A program made the translations under genes and the position numbers. Shown here one piece after another: positions 43,700-53,155 of a stretch of DNA of 64,000 nucleotides. A model generated the notes under the pieces. The model saw only the letters and a list, made by a program, of their open reading frames with translations. It did no database searches and had not been told where the DNA came from. The first letter of the stretch is position 1, and every line of letters begins with the position of its first letter. Source of the stretch: Ignisphaera cupida (GTDB taxonomy: Archaea > Thermoproteota > Thermoprotei_A > Sulfolobales > Ignisphaeraceae); the NCBI RefSeq assembly GCF_030186535.1, contig NZ_JASNVW010000001.1:372001-436000 (forward strand), read 5' to 3'.

Positions 43700-44912
43700 T
43701 TACTATATGCGATACTGCTTCTCTCGCCTTTTTCAATGCTTCTTCAACACTGCTTCCCCTTGCTAGCACAACAGCCATTCTTCTATCCTTATACGTGAAC
43801 GGTTTTCCAAACACTCTCAAATCAACGCCATTAATTTTCATAGCTTCATAAACACCTTTGATTTTTGGAGCCCAAACATTATCACTTTCAGCATATATCG
43901 CTATGGATGCTGCTGGTGATAGTATTCTCGGTCTTGGTACTGGAAGCCCTAAAACAGCTCTAACATGAATTGCAAACTCACTTAGCTCCTGACTTGCCAT
44001 TGTAACCATTCCAGTGTCGTGTGGTCTTGGAGCAACTTCGCTAAACAATATTCTACCATCTTTCGTTAGGAAAATCTCGACACCAAATATTCCAAGACCT
44101 CCAAGACCATTGGCTACTTTAACGCCTATTTCCCTTGCTTTTTCAAGAACATCCATAGGCTTTGTTGATGGCTGCCAAGACTCTATGTAGTGATACTTTC
44201 CATATCTCCAGTGCTCCACAGGTTCACAAGTTTCTGTAGCAATTCCACTATCTCCAACATATCTATATGTCAATACAGTGAATTCTGTTTCTAGCTGAAC
44301 AAACTCCTCAACAATCACCCTTCTGCTTTTACCTCTTGAGTGAGTAACTGCATATTCATACGCTTCTTTAACAAGCTTTGGACTAGGCTCAAAAACCTTT
44401 ACATGGCCATGGCCACTACTGCTCATCTCTGGTTTTATTAGACATGGATAGCCAACTTTATCACATGCATCAACAGCTTCATCAGGATTTTCAGCAAATG
44501 CGTATCTAGTTGTTGGAAGACCTAGCTGTTCTGCTGCAAATTTTCTAAGCTCTATTCTGTTCATGGCTATTTTAACAGCTTTAGCATTTGGAATTACCAT
44601 GAACCCTCTTGACTCCAAATCCTCTAGAGCATCATATGAAACAGCCTCGATTTCAGGTATTATAACATCGGGTTTTTCTCTTTCAACAACAGCTTTAACA
44701 GCATTAGCATTAAGCATATCCAAGACATATCTTCTGTGAGCAACATGCATCGCAGGTGCCCAGTCATATCTATCAACAACTATAACCTCTACACCAAGCC
44801 TTTGAGCCTCTATAGCAATCTCTTTGCCCAGTTCCCCACCACCGAGAAGCATAATCTTTATTGATTCTCCAAACATTGGTGTTGTAAGATATTCCCTTCT
44901 TCTATAGTCCAT
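43692..44912 (-). CDS. purT: Formate-dependent GAR formyltransferase
   Basis: PurT is an ATP-grasp enzyme that formylates glycinamide ribonucleotide with formate and ATP, replacing folate-dependent PurN. Visible are MLLGGGELGKEIAIEAQRLG, KPEMSSSGHGHVKV (ATP-binding loop) and FSEVAPRPHDTGMVTM. ATG 44912 is preferred: it lies 5 bases after the purD stop, while the longer frame from 44972 adds 20 residues unlike the family and overlaps purD. The length (~406) then fits the usual ~390-430. Confidence 0.95.
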   Translation of the reverse strand: MDYRRREYLTTPMFGESIKIMLLGGGELGKEIAIEAQRLGVEVIVVDRYDWAPAMHVAHRRYVLDMLNANAVKAVVEREKPDVIIPEIEAVSYDALEDLESRGFMVIPNAKAVKIAMNRIELRKFAAEQLGLPTTRYAFAENPDEAVDACDKVGYPCLIKPEMSSSGHGHVKVFEPSPKLVKEAYEYAVTHSRGKSRRVIVEEFVQLETEFTVLTYRYVGDSGIATETCEPVEHWRYGKYHYIESWQPSTKPMDVLEKAREIGVKVANGLGGLGIFGVEIFLTKDGRILFSEVAPRPHDTGMVTMASQELSEFAIHVRAVLGLPVPRPRILSPAASIAIYAESDNVWAPKIKGVYEAMKINGVDLRVFGKPFTYKDRRMAVVLARGSSVEEALKKAREAVSHIVIE

Positions 44913-44917
44913 GTAAA

Positions 44918-46408
44918 TCACCTTACAAAACCAATTAATGGATTCTCTATAACACCTTCGCCAGGAAGCCAAATAAGAACCTTGCCAAGCAATCCATTAG
45001 AAGCTCTTGCCATATAAACTTCTCTAACTCTTTTCGCAACCCTTATTCTATCCTCCAAAAGCTCTCTAGATCCAATATCTCTTCTATAGAAAAGTGGCCA
45101 TCCATCCAACGACTCAACAAATTGCACAGCATTTTCGCTTTTCCTATAGGCCTCCTCATAGTCTTTTCCACTACAAACAATTTCAAAAGCTCTAGAGCCC
45201 TTTGTGTACATCATGTTGTTTGAACCAAGCTCAACACTAGCATATAGAACCTCACAACTAAGCTCCCTTATCCTATTCTCATCAACATAAATTGTGTGGT
45301 TGCTAGCTAGCTTCTTATCATCGGGGTAGCCAGCAGGTGCAATGGCTTTAACTATAGTTACTACATCCTCATTTATCTCCAGCTTTACACCAGCAAGTCT
45401 TTTTTCAGCTGCTCTATCCAAAATCTCTAGAAAATCGCTTTCAACTATTGGAACAAGATTCGATATCTCAGGGTCTCCAAATCTGCTGTAAAACTCTATT
45501 ACTGTTGGTCCCCAAACTCCTGTTAGCATCATCTGACCTGCAAATGCACCTATATAAGGCTCTTTAGTCTCCATATACAATGCCTTTAAAACTTTTGAAA
45601 CAATTTCAATGGTTTTTCTATACTCATCAAATGTTATAAATGGTAGCACCCAACCAGGTCCTTGTATACTTCCCATACCGCCTGTTTCAGGCCCAATGTC
45701 ATATTCAAATGCATGTGGATGATCTTGTATAAGCGGTAATGATAAAACGTAATCTCCATCAGTTATAACCATTGCTGTGTATTCAACTCCTTCAACTCTT
45801 TGCTCAACAATAATCTTATAGTCGATATCTCTATAGCTACTCATTTCAGTGAAGAGCTTATCAACATAGCTTCTCTTGACTTCTGATCTATCTTTTGACA
45901 AATAGGCTTGAGTGTCTTTAAGAACCTTAACACCTTTTCCACCAGCTTGTCTAGCAGGCTTTATAACAACATCGCCAGCAAATTCAATGAATTTTCTCGC
46001 CTCCTCAACATCTCTAAAGGCTTTGAAATACAGTCTACCATCAATATTGTATTTCCACATAACAGTTCTTGCAAACACTTTGCTTTTCTCAATTTCAGCA
46101 CATCTCATTGAAGCTCCAAATACTGTGAAACCTTTTTCTCTAAGAGCATCTGAAACACCTGCAAACTGTGGTTCCTCAGGCCCTATAACAATTAAGTCAG
46201 GAGATAACTCATTGGCTATCTCAAGAACCTTGCCTACAGAAGTTGTGCTTGCAACAAACCATTTTCCACCAGTTTCAACAGCCTCTCTTTCTAAGCCAGG
46301 GTTTCTATAATCCATTACAACAAATATTTTTGGATTCAAAGAGCTTCTTCTAACAAGCTTGGCAATTGCATGTTCTCTTCCACCAGATCCTATGATAAGC
46401 ACCTTCAC
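44918..46408 (-). CDS. purD: Phosphoribosylamine-glycine ligase (GAR synthetase)
   Basis: The 496-residue ATP-grasp enzyme joins phosphoribosylamine and glycine. It has the N-terminal GSGGREHAIAKLV, the ATP-grasp loop KPARQAGGKGVKVL, and DIGPETGGMGSIQGPGWVLPF. It is longer than bacterial PurD (~430), mainly at the C-terminus (residues ~430-496), as in some archaea. It overlaps the PurF paralogue gene by 4 bases. Confidence 0.95.
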   Translation of the reverse strand: MKVLIIGSGGREHAIAKLVRRSSLNPKIFVVMDYRNPGLEREAVETGGKWFVASTTSVGKVLEIANELSPDLIVIGPEEPQFAGVSDALREKGFTVFGASMRCAEIEKSKVFARTVMWKYNIDGRLYFKAFRDVEEARKFIEFAGDVVIKPARQAGGKGVKVLKDTQAYLSKDRSEVKRSYVDKLFTEMSSYRDIDYKIIVEQRVEGVEYTAMVITDGDYVLSLPLIQDHPHAFEYDIGPETGGMGSIQGPGWVLPFITFDEYRKTIEIVSKVLKALYMETKEPYIGAFAGQMMLTGVWGPTVIEFYSRFGDPEISNLVPIVESDFLEILDRAAEKRLAGVKLEINEDVVTIVKAIAPAGYPDDKKLASNHTIYVDENRIRELSCEVLYASVELGSNNMMYTKGSRAFEIVCSGKDYEEAYRKSENAVQFVESLDGWPLFYRRDIGSRELLEDRIRVAKRVREVYMARASNGLLGKVLIWLPGEGVIENPLIGFVR

Positions 46409-47697
46409 TTTTCCTCACCCCCAATCACATTAACTCCTAAACATCTTCCACAAAATCTTAAACCAAACATTCTAGCAACCCTATCCACATCTTCAATCGA
46501 AAGCCAGTGAAGAGAATCAACCTCTAGATAGCTTTTGGCAAGCTCCTTGGAGAGATTAGCTGCAAGAAGGTTTTGCATATCTAGCTTCATAACATTGTAT
46601 GGACAGGATCTTATAAGTGGTGGCGATGCTATGAACAAATGTATCTCCCTCACACCAACTCTAAACCTAAGTATTTGGGATACTGTCTTAATCGTTGACC
46701 CAGTCACCATACTGTCATCGACTATTGCCACCTTCTTGCCTTCTAACGAGCTCCTAATTGGATTCATTTTAAGGTGAATAGCAACTATCTTCTCAAAGGG
46801 ATTGCTTGCTAACATAGATCTTCTCCTCCCACCAGTAGCAACAAAAGCAACTTCAAATGGTTTGCCAACTCTACTTGAAAATCCTATGGCGTAAGGCAAA
46901 GCTGTTTCAGGTACACCAACAACAACATCAACTTCTTTATCAAGATACTCCCCAAGATCGTATCCCAAAGCCTTTCTAAACTCATAAACACTAACATTGT
47001 TGATAATGGCATCGTGACGAGATAGGTAAAGAAATTCAAAAAGACAGAGACCGTTATATGCATCTGCTTGATTAACCAAGAATGTTTTTAGCATATGCCT
47101 TGAAATGTAGATGCCTTCCCCAGGTTTAAGAAACTTCTTTAAATCACCACCAAGAATATCTATGGCAACACTTTCAGAAGCTGCTATAGCCATGTCGAAA
47201 CCATAGCTACCTAGAGCAATTGGTGAAAACCCATTGTGACTTCTCCAAACAAAAACCTCTTTATCTTTTGTTAAAACCATTAACGATGGCACAACATCTT
47301 CAGAATCTCTTTGAAGATTTGATAAAGCATTTGTAAAAGCTTCTACTCTATTTCTAGATGTTTTCAACATGTTTACAAGATCTAGTGCAAAATCGTCAAT
47401 TCTTCTCCACGGCCTTTCAGCAACAATGACAACACTATATTCATTACTTCTTTGAATTGTGAAAGTCTTTTCATTTTCATAATTATGAATCGAAGCTATT
47501 GCAACATGACCCGAAGCACTTTTTGCAACATCGATGTCACTACCCTCAACACACTCAACATCGACTCCAGTACTGCAAACAACATAGTTTTGCAAACCCC
47601 TATGCTGCAATGCCATTAGTCCATATCTCACAGTATTTGCTAAATTCCAGAGCTCGTCAAATGCATAGATAGAGAGCATTCCACTCACTATAATCAC
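46405..47697 (-). CDS. PurF paralogue lacking the catalytic N-terminal cysteine
   Basis: This 430-residue protein is clearly related to the glutamine PRPP amidotransferase beside it: LMALQHRGLQNY in the glutaminase domain, and the PRPP-binding loop VAIVDDSMVTGSTIKTV in the C-terminal domain, followed by HLFIASPPLIRSCPYNV. Where PurF starts MCGIAG, this protein reads VSGMLSIY, so the nucleophilic Cys of the Ntn amidotransferase is missing. It could be a regulator, a partner subunit of PurF, or an ammonia-dependent form. A C-terminal CGRC motif remains. It sits between purF and purD with 4-base overlaps on both sides. Confidence 0.8.
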   Translation of the reverse strand: MIIVSGMLSIYAFDELWNLANTVRYGLMALQHRGLQNYVVCSTGVDVECVEGSDIDVAKSASGHVAIASIHNYENEKTFTIQRSNEYSVVIVAERPWRRIDDFALDLVNMLKTSRNRVEAFTNALSNLQRDSEDVVPSLMVLTKDKEVFVWRSHNGFSPIALGSYGFDMAIAASESVAIDILGGDLKKFLKPGEGIYISRHMLKTFLVNQADAYNGLCLFEFLYLSRHDAIINNVSVYEFRKALGYDLGEYLDKEVDVVVGVPETALPYAIGFSSRVGKPFEVAFVATGGRRRSMLASNPFEKIVAIHLKMNPIRSSLEGKKVAIVDDSMVTGSTIKTVSQILRFRVGVREIHLFIASPPLIRSCPYNVMKLDMQNLLAANLSKELAKSYLEVDSLHWLSIEDVDRVARMFGLRFCGRCLGVNVIGGEEK

Positions 47698-49076
47698 CTC
47701 ACAAAAGATTTTTCCAGAGCATCAACATCTAATCCTCTGAATGGATAAAGTCCTGTGAAACATGCATAGCATAGCAATGGTATTCCAACAGCTTTTCTAA
47801 GTCCTTGGATACTGTTATAGCCAACACTATCTGCTTCTATAGCTCTAGCAATATCATCTAAGTCCATTAGTCTCCAAGCAATTAGCTCATCTCTAGACGC
47901 AACATCTATACCCATAAAGCATGGGTATCTAAATGGAGGACTAGCAACTCTTACATGAACTTCTCTAGCACCTATTTCCCTAAGCCTTCTCACAATGTTT
48001 CTCATGGTTGTTCCTCTAACAATAGAGTCATCAACTAAAACAATCCTCTTACCATTTACCACATCTTTGACAAACCCATATTTGAATCTGAATATAAAAT
48101 CTCTCATTGTTGGAGGTGCTATGAATCCTCTGCCAACATATTTATTGACAACGATACCTTCTTCAATTGGTATTCCAGAAACTTTGCTAAAACCTATTGC
48201 AGCTGCTCTACCACTATCAGGAACAGGTATCACAACATCACCATTTGTTGGAACCTCTTTAGCAAGTTCCTCACCCATTCTAACCCTAGAAACATAGATG
48301 TTAACACCATTAAAAACAGAATCAGGTCGAGAGAAATACACGTATTCAAAAACACATGGCGATACAAACCTGGATATTGGTGATTTTGTTTGCTCCAATG
48401 ATCTTCCATCAAATGATATGATTTCACCTGGTAAAACCTCTCTCCAAGGATAGGGACTAGCAATTTCAAGAGCAGCTGTTTCTGATGCTATGTACAACTC
48501 GTTATTTGCAAAAGATATTGATAAAGGTCTGAACCCATGTGGATCTTTAGCAACAACAACTCTAGGCTCCGAGGTCAGAACTGCTATGCTGTAACCCCCA
48601 ACAACATACATTGGCAGAATCTTCAAAGCCTCAACAACATCATTTCCAAGCTCTTTAGCAAGCCTGTATAAAAGCATTGAAAGAAGTTTTGCATCGCCAT
48701 TGACATTGCCAAATCCAAACGCTTTTGCAAGACTAGCATAGTTTGCTATTGTGCCATTAAATGCAACAGCTATTTTGAGGCTATTATCTCCAACAACAAT
48801 GGGCTGAGCCTGGGAATCTAAATAGCCACCAGATGTTGAGTATCTCACATGTCCTATGCCACCAACAATTCCATCGAGATTGTACAGCAGATAAAGATTT
48901 TCGTAACTAAGAGCTTCAACAACAAGACCTTTGCCAACAACTCTGTGTATACTACCATCTCTTGTAGCAACAGCTATTCCAGCTGCTTCCTGCCCTCTGT
49001 GCTGCAACTCCAAAAGAATAGATGTTATAATAGATATTGCGTTACCAGAGCCCATGTATCCAGCAATTCCACACAT
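47694..49076 (-). CDS. purF: Amidophosphoribosyltransferase
   Basis: PurF makes phosphoribosylamine from PRPP and glutamine, the committed step of purine synthesis. Cys2 in MCGIAGY is the glutaminase nucleophile. Also present are LLELQHRGQEAAG, HVRYSTSGG, PVPDSGRAAAIGF and the PRPP loop IVLVDDSIVRGTTMRN. The conserved C-terminal CYACFTGLYPF is present. Length (460) is normal. Its start lies directly after the purL stop and its end overlaps the paralogue by 4 bases. Confidence 0.96.
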   Translation of the reverse strand: MCGIAGYMGSGNAISIITSILLELQHRGQEAAGIAVATRDGSIHRVVGKGLVVEALSYENLYLLYNLDGIVGGIGHVRYSTSGGYLDSQAQPIVVGDNSLKIAVAFNGTIANYASLAKAFGFGNVNGDAKLLSMLLYRLAKELGNDVVEALKILPMYVVGGYSIAVLTSEPRVVVAKDPHGFRPLSISFANNELYIASETAALEIASPYPWREVLPGEIISFDGRSLEQTKSPISRFVSPCVFEYVYFSRPDSVFNGVNIYVSRVRMGEELAKEVPTNGDVVIPVPDSGRAAAIGFSKVSGIPIEEGIVVNKYVGRGFIAPPTMRDFIFRFKYGFVKDVVNGKRIVLVDDSIVRGTTMRNIVRRLREIGAREVHVRVASPPFRYPCFMGIDVASRDELIAWRLMDLDDIARAIEADSVGYNSIQGLRKAVGIPLLCYACFTGLYPFRGLDVDALEKSFVR

Positions 49077-51281
49077 TCAAGCCCCACTCTCAAGATCCTT
49101 TTCCAACTCATTTTCATATTCATAAGCAAGCTCATTGAGATCAAAACTCGCTACAACTCTCGAACCATTCCATATAACAACACTTGGCTTATCAATAACA
49201 TTACCAACAATACTTACTCTAACACCTAACTTGTTTGCTAGTTTCTTGAAGTCTTCAATCCTATCTCTTTTAACCTCAACAACATATCTTGCTTGTGTTT
49301 CTGAGAACAACACTTCATCAATTCTTTGAATCCCCCTTGCATAAATTTTTGATACATCAATCTCAAATCCAAGTTTTCCAGTAATAGCCATTTCAGCTAC
49401 AGCAATAGAAGCTCCACCTATGCTAACATCATGTACAGCATTGACAAACCCAAGGCTTATTGCCTTTAGAATAAACCTTGCATTTCTAATCTCAGATACT
49501 GGTCTAGGCTTTGGTATTTCACCTTCCTCAACTCCAAACAATCTGTAGAGATATTCGCTACCTCCAAGCTCAGGATATGTAACACCTACAATAGCTATTG
49601 CTGAACCACTTTCTTTGAAGCCCATAGTCATTGCATTATCAATGTTCTCTATCTTGCCAACACCAACAATTGTTGCTGTAGGCTTTATTTGCTTGCCCAT
49701 GTGATCCTCATTATAGAAACTCACCTTGCCACCAACAACTGGCAGTTTAAGCTCCTCAGCCATCCAAGCAACACCCTTCAACATCATTTCAAAATACCAG
49801 AAATGCTCTGGCTTCTCAGGATTTCCAGCATTAAGCTCATCAACTATGGCAATAGGCTTTGAACCCACAGCAACAAGATTTCTAAAACACTCACCAACAG
49901 AATTTGCTGCTCCATTGAATGGATCGAGAGCAGTGTATCTGGGGTTTGCATCACCTTTTACAGCAATACCTCTTTTGCTTCCATCTAAAAGCCTCAAAAC
50001 AGCTGCATCACCATACCCAGGCTTAACAACAGTTCTAATCCCTACCTCATAATCATATTGCTCGTAGATCCACCTCTTCGATGCAACATTAGGGGATGAG
50101 ACTATGGATAGTATGGCCTTTCTATAGTCCGGCTCTGGAGGAAGAGCAAAAACTGGTTTTAAACCCTTTAGCGCCTCCTGTGGTGGTGTAGAAGCTCTTC
50201 TAATTGGTCTTGGCTTTGCAAGCTCCTTTGCAGGCACCTCAGCAACTTTTATTCTATTGAAGTAAACCCTTATAACTCCATCATCTGTAAAATAGCCTAT
50301 GAAGCTATATGCCAAATCAAATTTTGTTAGAACCTCCTCAACCTCATTGATTTTACTTGGATCAACAACTATAAGCATCCTTTCCTGACTTTCAGAAACA
50401 AGCAACTCTAGAGGAGTAAGCTTTTCTCTTATGTGAAGCTTTTCAAGATGAATAACCACTCCAAGGCCGTGGTCAGCAGCTGTTTCGCTTATAGCTGTTG
50501 TTAAACCACCGCCACCAAGATCCTTAACATATTTAACAAGCTTCTTCTTTACAAGAACCTGTATAGAATCTATTAAAAGCTTCTCAGTTAAGGCATCACC
50601 AACTTGAACAGCACCAATATCCTTATCCACATCATCTGAAAGAGGCTTTGATGCAAAGCTACTTCCAAGCAAACCATCTCTTCCAGTTGAATTACCAATT
50701 ATAGCTATTACATCCCCTGGTTTTGGAGAATCCAAAACAATATCTCCAGTTTTTGCTATACCAACACAAGCAACATTAACAAGAGGTTGCGTATTGAATG
50801 CTTCATCAAAAAACGTATCACCTGCTACAGTTGGAACACCTATTCTATTTCCATAATCGCTAATACCCTTGACAATGCCTCTTATTAACCAGTTTGCATG
50901 AGAGTTTCTTGGATTGCCCATGTACAACATATCTAGAAGAGCTACAGGCTTTGCTCCCAAGGTTAGAATATCACGCACTATGCCACCAATACCAGTTGCA
51001 GCTCCGTTATATGGATCAACAGCTGATGGATGATTGTGACTCTCAATCTTGAAAACAACAACCCAGTTACTAAAAACCTTTACCGCAGGAGCATCCTTTC
51101 CAGGTCCAACCAACACATGCTTACCTTCTGTTGGTAAAAGCTTTAAAAGAATTCTACTGCTCTTATATGAGCAATGCTCACTCCACTGAGCTTCAAACAT
51201 TGCCAGCTCTTCAGCTGTTGGCTCTCTCCCAAGTATTTTCCTAATCTCACTAACCTCATCACTTGTTAAGGGCATTACCAA
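49077..51281 (-). CDS. purL: FGAM synthetase large subunit (small-type PurL)
   Basis: The 734-residue PurL forms FGAM synthetase together with PurS and PurQ. Key stretches are FEAQWSEHCSYKSSR at the start, KIESHNHPSAVDPYNGAATGIGG, GDTFFDEAF and ASFDLNELAYEYE near the end. The two repeated AIR-synthetase-like halves are visible (ESQERML; SETQARYVV). Length is typical of the archaeal/Gram-positive form that needs separate PurS and PurQ. It overlaps purQ by 7 bases. Confidence 0.96.
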   Translation of the reverse strand: MVMPLTSDEVSEIRKILGREPTAEELAMFEAQWSEHCSYKSSRILLKLLPTEGKHVLVGPGKDAPAVKVFSNWVVVFKIESHNHPSAVDPYNGAATGIGGIVRDILTLGAKPVALLDMLYMGNPRNSHANWLIRGIVKGISDYGNRIGVPTVAGDTFFDEAFNTQPLVNVACVGIAKTGDIVLDSPKPGDVIAIIGNSTGRDGLLGSSFASKPLSDDVDKDIGAVQVGDALTEKLLIDSIQVLVKKKLVKYVKDLGGGGLTTAISETAADHGLGVVIHLEKLHIREKLTPLELLVSESQERMLIVVDPSKINEVEEVLTKFDLAYSFIGYFTDDGVIRVYFNRIKVAEVPAKELAKPRPIRRASTPPQEALKGLKPVFALPPEPDYRKAILSIVSSPNVASKRWIYEQYDYEVGIRTVVKPGYGDAAVLRLLDGSKRGIAVKGDANPRYTALDPFNGAANSVGECFRNLVAVGSKPIAIVDELNAGNPEKPEHFWYFEMMLKGVAWMAEELKLPVVGGKVSFYNEDHMGKQIKPTATIVGVGKIENIDNAMTMGFKESGSAIAIVGVTYPELGGSEYLYRLFGVEEGEIPKPRPVSEIRNARFILKAISLGFVNAVHDVSIGGASIAVAEMAITGKLGFEIDVSKIYARGIQRIDEVLFSETQARYVVEVKRDRIEDFKKLANKLGVRVSIVGNVIDKPSVVIWNGSRVVASFDLNELAYEYENELEKDLESGA

Positions 51282-51964
51282 CCCCTCTTCAAGGAATATG
51301 CAATGCTTTCAAATATTGCTCTACCACCAGCTCTAAACCCTTTTGGAGCCAAAACATCTTCAGAAGCTCTTTCTGGATGAGGCATTAACCCAAGGATTAG
51401 GCCATCCTCTGTAGCAATTCCAGCAACATCATATAGACTTCCGTTGGGGTTAAAACCAGGGCAATATCTTATTATTGGCGATGATGAGGCAACACTTTTG
51501 TATGTCTCCTCATCTATGTAGTACCTCCCCTCAGCATGGGCAACAGGCATATCCAAAACCTGACCATCACTCACAAGAGAAAGCCATGGACCCTTAGGAT
51601 TCTTAACACATGTCCTAACCCATCTACACACAAACCTACTATTTTCATTTGGTAGAAGAGCACCTGGAAGAAGATTTGCTTCAACAAGTATTTGAAACCC
51701 ATTGCAAATACCTAGAACAGGCACCCCCTCATCAACAGCATTGCGAAGCTCTTCAATAGCTTGAGTGTTTGCTGCTATGGCTCCTGCTCTAAGCCAGTCC
51801 CCGTAGCTGAAGCCCCCTGGAATTATAACAGCATCCCAGTTTCTCAAAGAAAAGTCTTTGTACCACACAATCTCAGATTCAATACCAATAACATTTTTTA
51901 GAACATTATGAACATCCTCATCACAGTTCGTTCCAGGAAACTTTAGAATAGCTATTCTAGCTAT
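51275..51964 (-). CDS. purQ: FGAM synthetase glutaminase subunit, apparent ATA start
   Basis: PurQ supplies ammonia to PurL. The class I amidotransferase triad is visible: Cys in LGICNGFQ, and His/Glu in MPHPERAS. The first ATG or GTG-like start gives a protein beginning at MWYKDF (51868), 32 codons short of the family. The frame is open further upstream and reads ARIAILKFPGTNCDED, exactly the conserved PurQ N-terminus. Between it and an in-frame stop no ATG, GTG or TTG occurs. ATA at 51964-51962 fits best as a start: MARIAIL, 229 residues, overlapping purS by 8 bases. Confidence 0.85.
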   Translation of the reverse strand: MARIAILKFPGTNCDEDVHNVLKNVIGIESEIVWYKDFSLRNWDAVIIPGGFSYGDWLRAGAIAANTQAIEELRNAVDEGVPVLGICNGFQILVEANLLPGALLPNENSRFVCRWVRTCVKNPKGPWLSLVSDGQVLDMPVAHAEGRYYIDEETYKSVASSSPIIRYCPGFNPNGSLYDVAGIATEDGLILGLMPHPERASEDVLAPKGFRAGGRAIFESIAYSLKRGW

Positions 51965-52217
51965 GGGGCCTCACCTCTATGTCGTGTACAATGGGATTGT
52001 ATATTCTAAGTCTCACGCAAATCTCCTTCGCTATGTTCATAGCCTCTTCAACGCTATTAGCATTTACTTCAAGCAGAAAATACTTCCCAGTTCTAACACT
52101 TGAAACCATCGAGTATCCCTTTCTCAGTATGAGATGCTTGTGTATTGTCTCCCCCTCTGGATCTCTAACCCCTCTCTTATTCATTATTATAACCTCAATA
52201 AGATGAGAAGACACCAT
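51957..52217 (-). CDS. purS: FGAM synthetase small subunit
   Basis: The 86-residue PurS begins HLIEVIIMNKRGVRDPEGE, the conserved first strand and PEG(E) motif, and ends IVHDIEVRP. PurS forms a dimer that bridges PurQ and PurL and helps channel ammonia. The start at 52217 includes the first strand, so the internal ATG is rejected. It overlaps purC by 23 bases. Confidence 0.93.
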   Translation of the reverse strand: MVSSHLIEVIIMNKRGVRDPEGETIHKHLILRKGYSMVSSVRTGKYFLLEVNANSVEEAMNIAKEICVRLRIYNPIVHDIEVRPHS

Positions 52218-52941
52218 CTACACTCACACCAACAACTTCAGCAAGACGCAAATATGCCTTGAGAAGAAGACCAGCATCTTTTGTTCTTCTAAAAACCTCT
52301 TTATCAAGGTGATTACCATTTTCATCAAGAACTCTGAAGGTGTCTCCAGAAATCTCATCTGCCACTAATATTTCTCCTGATCTTGATTTTCCAAACTCAA
52401 GCTTTACATCAACAAACTTGAGCTTTTTAGATTCAAAGAATTTTGTTAAAATATCATTGACTCTCAGACTAACACTCTTTATAAAATCAAGTTCCTGCTC
52501 ACTTAAAATACCGGTTCTGATTAGATCCTCCTCCAAAACGAGTGGGTCGTGAAGATCGTCATCCTTGTAGTGAAATTCTAGTAGAGGTGGCTCAAGCTTT
52601 TGCAGAGGCTTGTAAATAGGTAATCTTCTAAGTAGTGATCCATAGGCATAGTTTCTAACTATTACTTCAACAGGTATTATTTCAAGTTTTTTAACAATTA
52701 TTCTTCTAAATCCGTCATATTCTATGAAATGAGTTTTGATGCCAGCATCATTAAGAAGTTTGAAGAAAAAGGCAGAGATTCTTGCTGCTAAAACACCTTT
52801 GCCAATCGCAACTGCTTTCACAAGCCCATCAATAGCTGTGACATCATCTTTGAACTCAATTACAAGTGTATCCTCATCCTTTGCATAAACCCTCTTACTC
52901 TTACCCTCGTAAATAAGTTGCAAAGTATTCATTTGCACCAC
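52195..52941 (-). CDS. purC: SAICAR synthetase
   Basis: PurC joins CAIR and aspartate using ATP. The 248-residue sequence has YEGKSKRVYA at the start, then VRNYAYGSLLRRLP, LEFHYKDDDLHDP and VDVKLEFGKSRSGEILVADEISGD (in part). It is the first gene of the operon. GTG 52941 or ATG 52932 may be used; a TATA box centred near 52967 would place the transcription start at about 52941, so the message is probably leaderless. Confidence 0.96.
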   Translation of the reverse strand: MVQMNTLQLIYEGKSKRVYAKDEDTLVIEFKDDVTAIDGLVKAVAIGKGVLAARISAFFFKLLNDAGIKTHFIEYDGFRRIIVKKLEIIPVEVIVRNYAYGSLLRRLPIYKPLQKLEPPLLEFHYKDDDLHDPLVLEEDLIRTGILSEQELDFIKSVSLRVNDILTKFFESKKLKFVDVKLEFGKSRSGEILVADEISGDTFRVLDENGNHLDKEVFRRTKDAGLLLKAYLRLAEVVGVSVDGVFSSY

Positions 52942-52960
52942 ACTTACTTTAGTTGTGTAA

Positions 52961-52972
52961 TACTCTATATAA
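52961..52972 (-). promoter_or_regulatory. TATA box of the purine operon
   Basis: On the minus strand GGCTTATATAGAG reads as a BRE/TATA element. Its centre is ~26 bases before GTG 52941, the canonical archaeal spacing for a leaderless start. A second AT-rich stretch (52993-53008) could serve the divergent secreted-protein gene. Confidence 0.55.
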
Positions 52973-53155
52973 GCCGCACATTTACATACTCAAAAATATA
53001 TATACATAAACTATGCAATGATTGTAAGAAACTTTCAATATTTGGTTTAGTATAAGACAAACCAGTAAGCTTTTCATATATCATGAAACACTTGCTTCAC
53101 AACAGACCTTATTAAGCTATAGATACAAAATAATTGCTTGAATCAGGTAAGAAAA

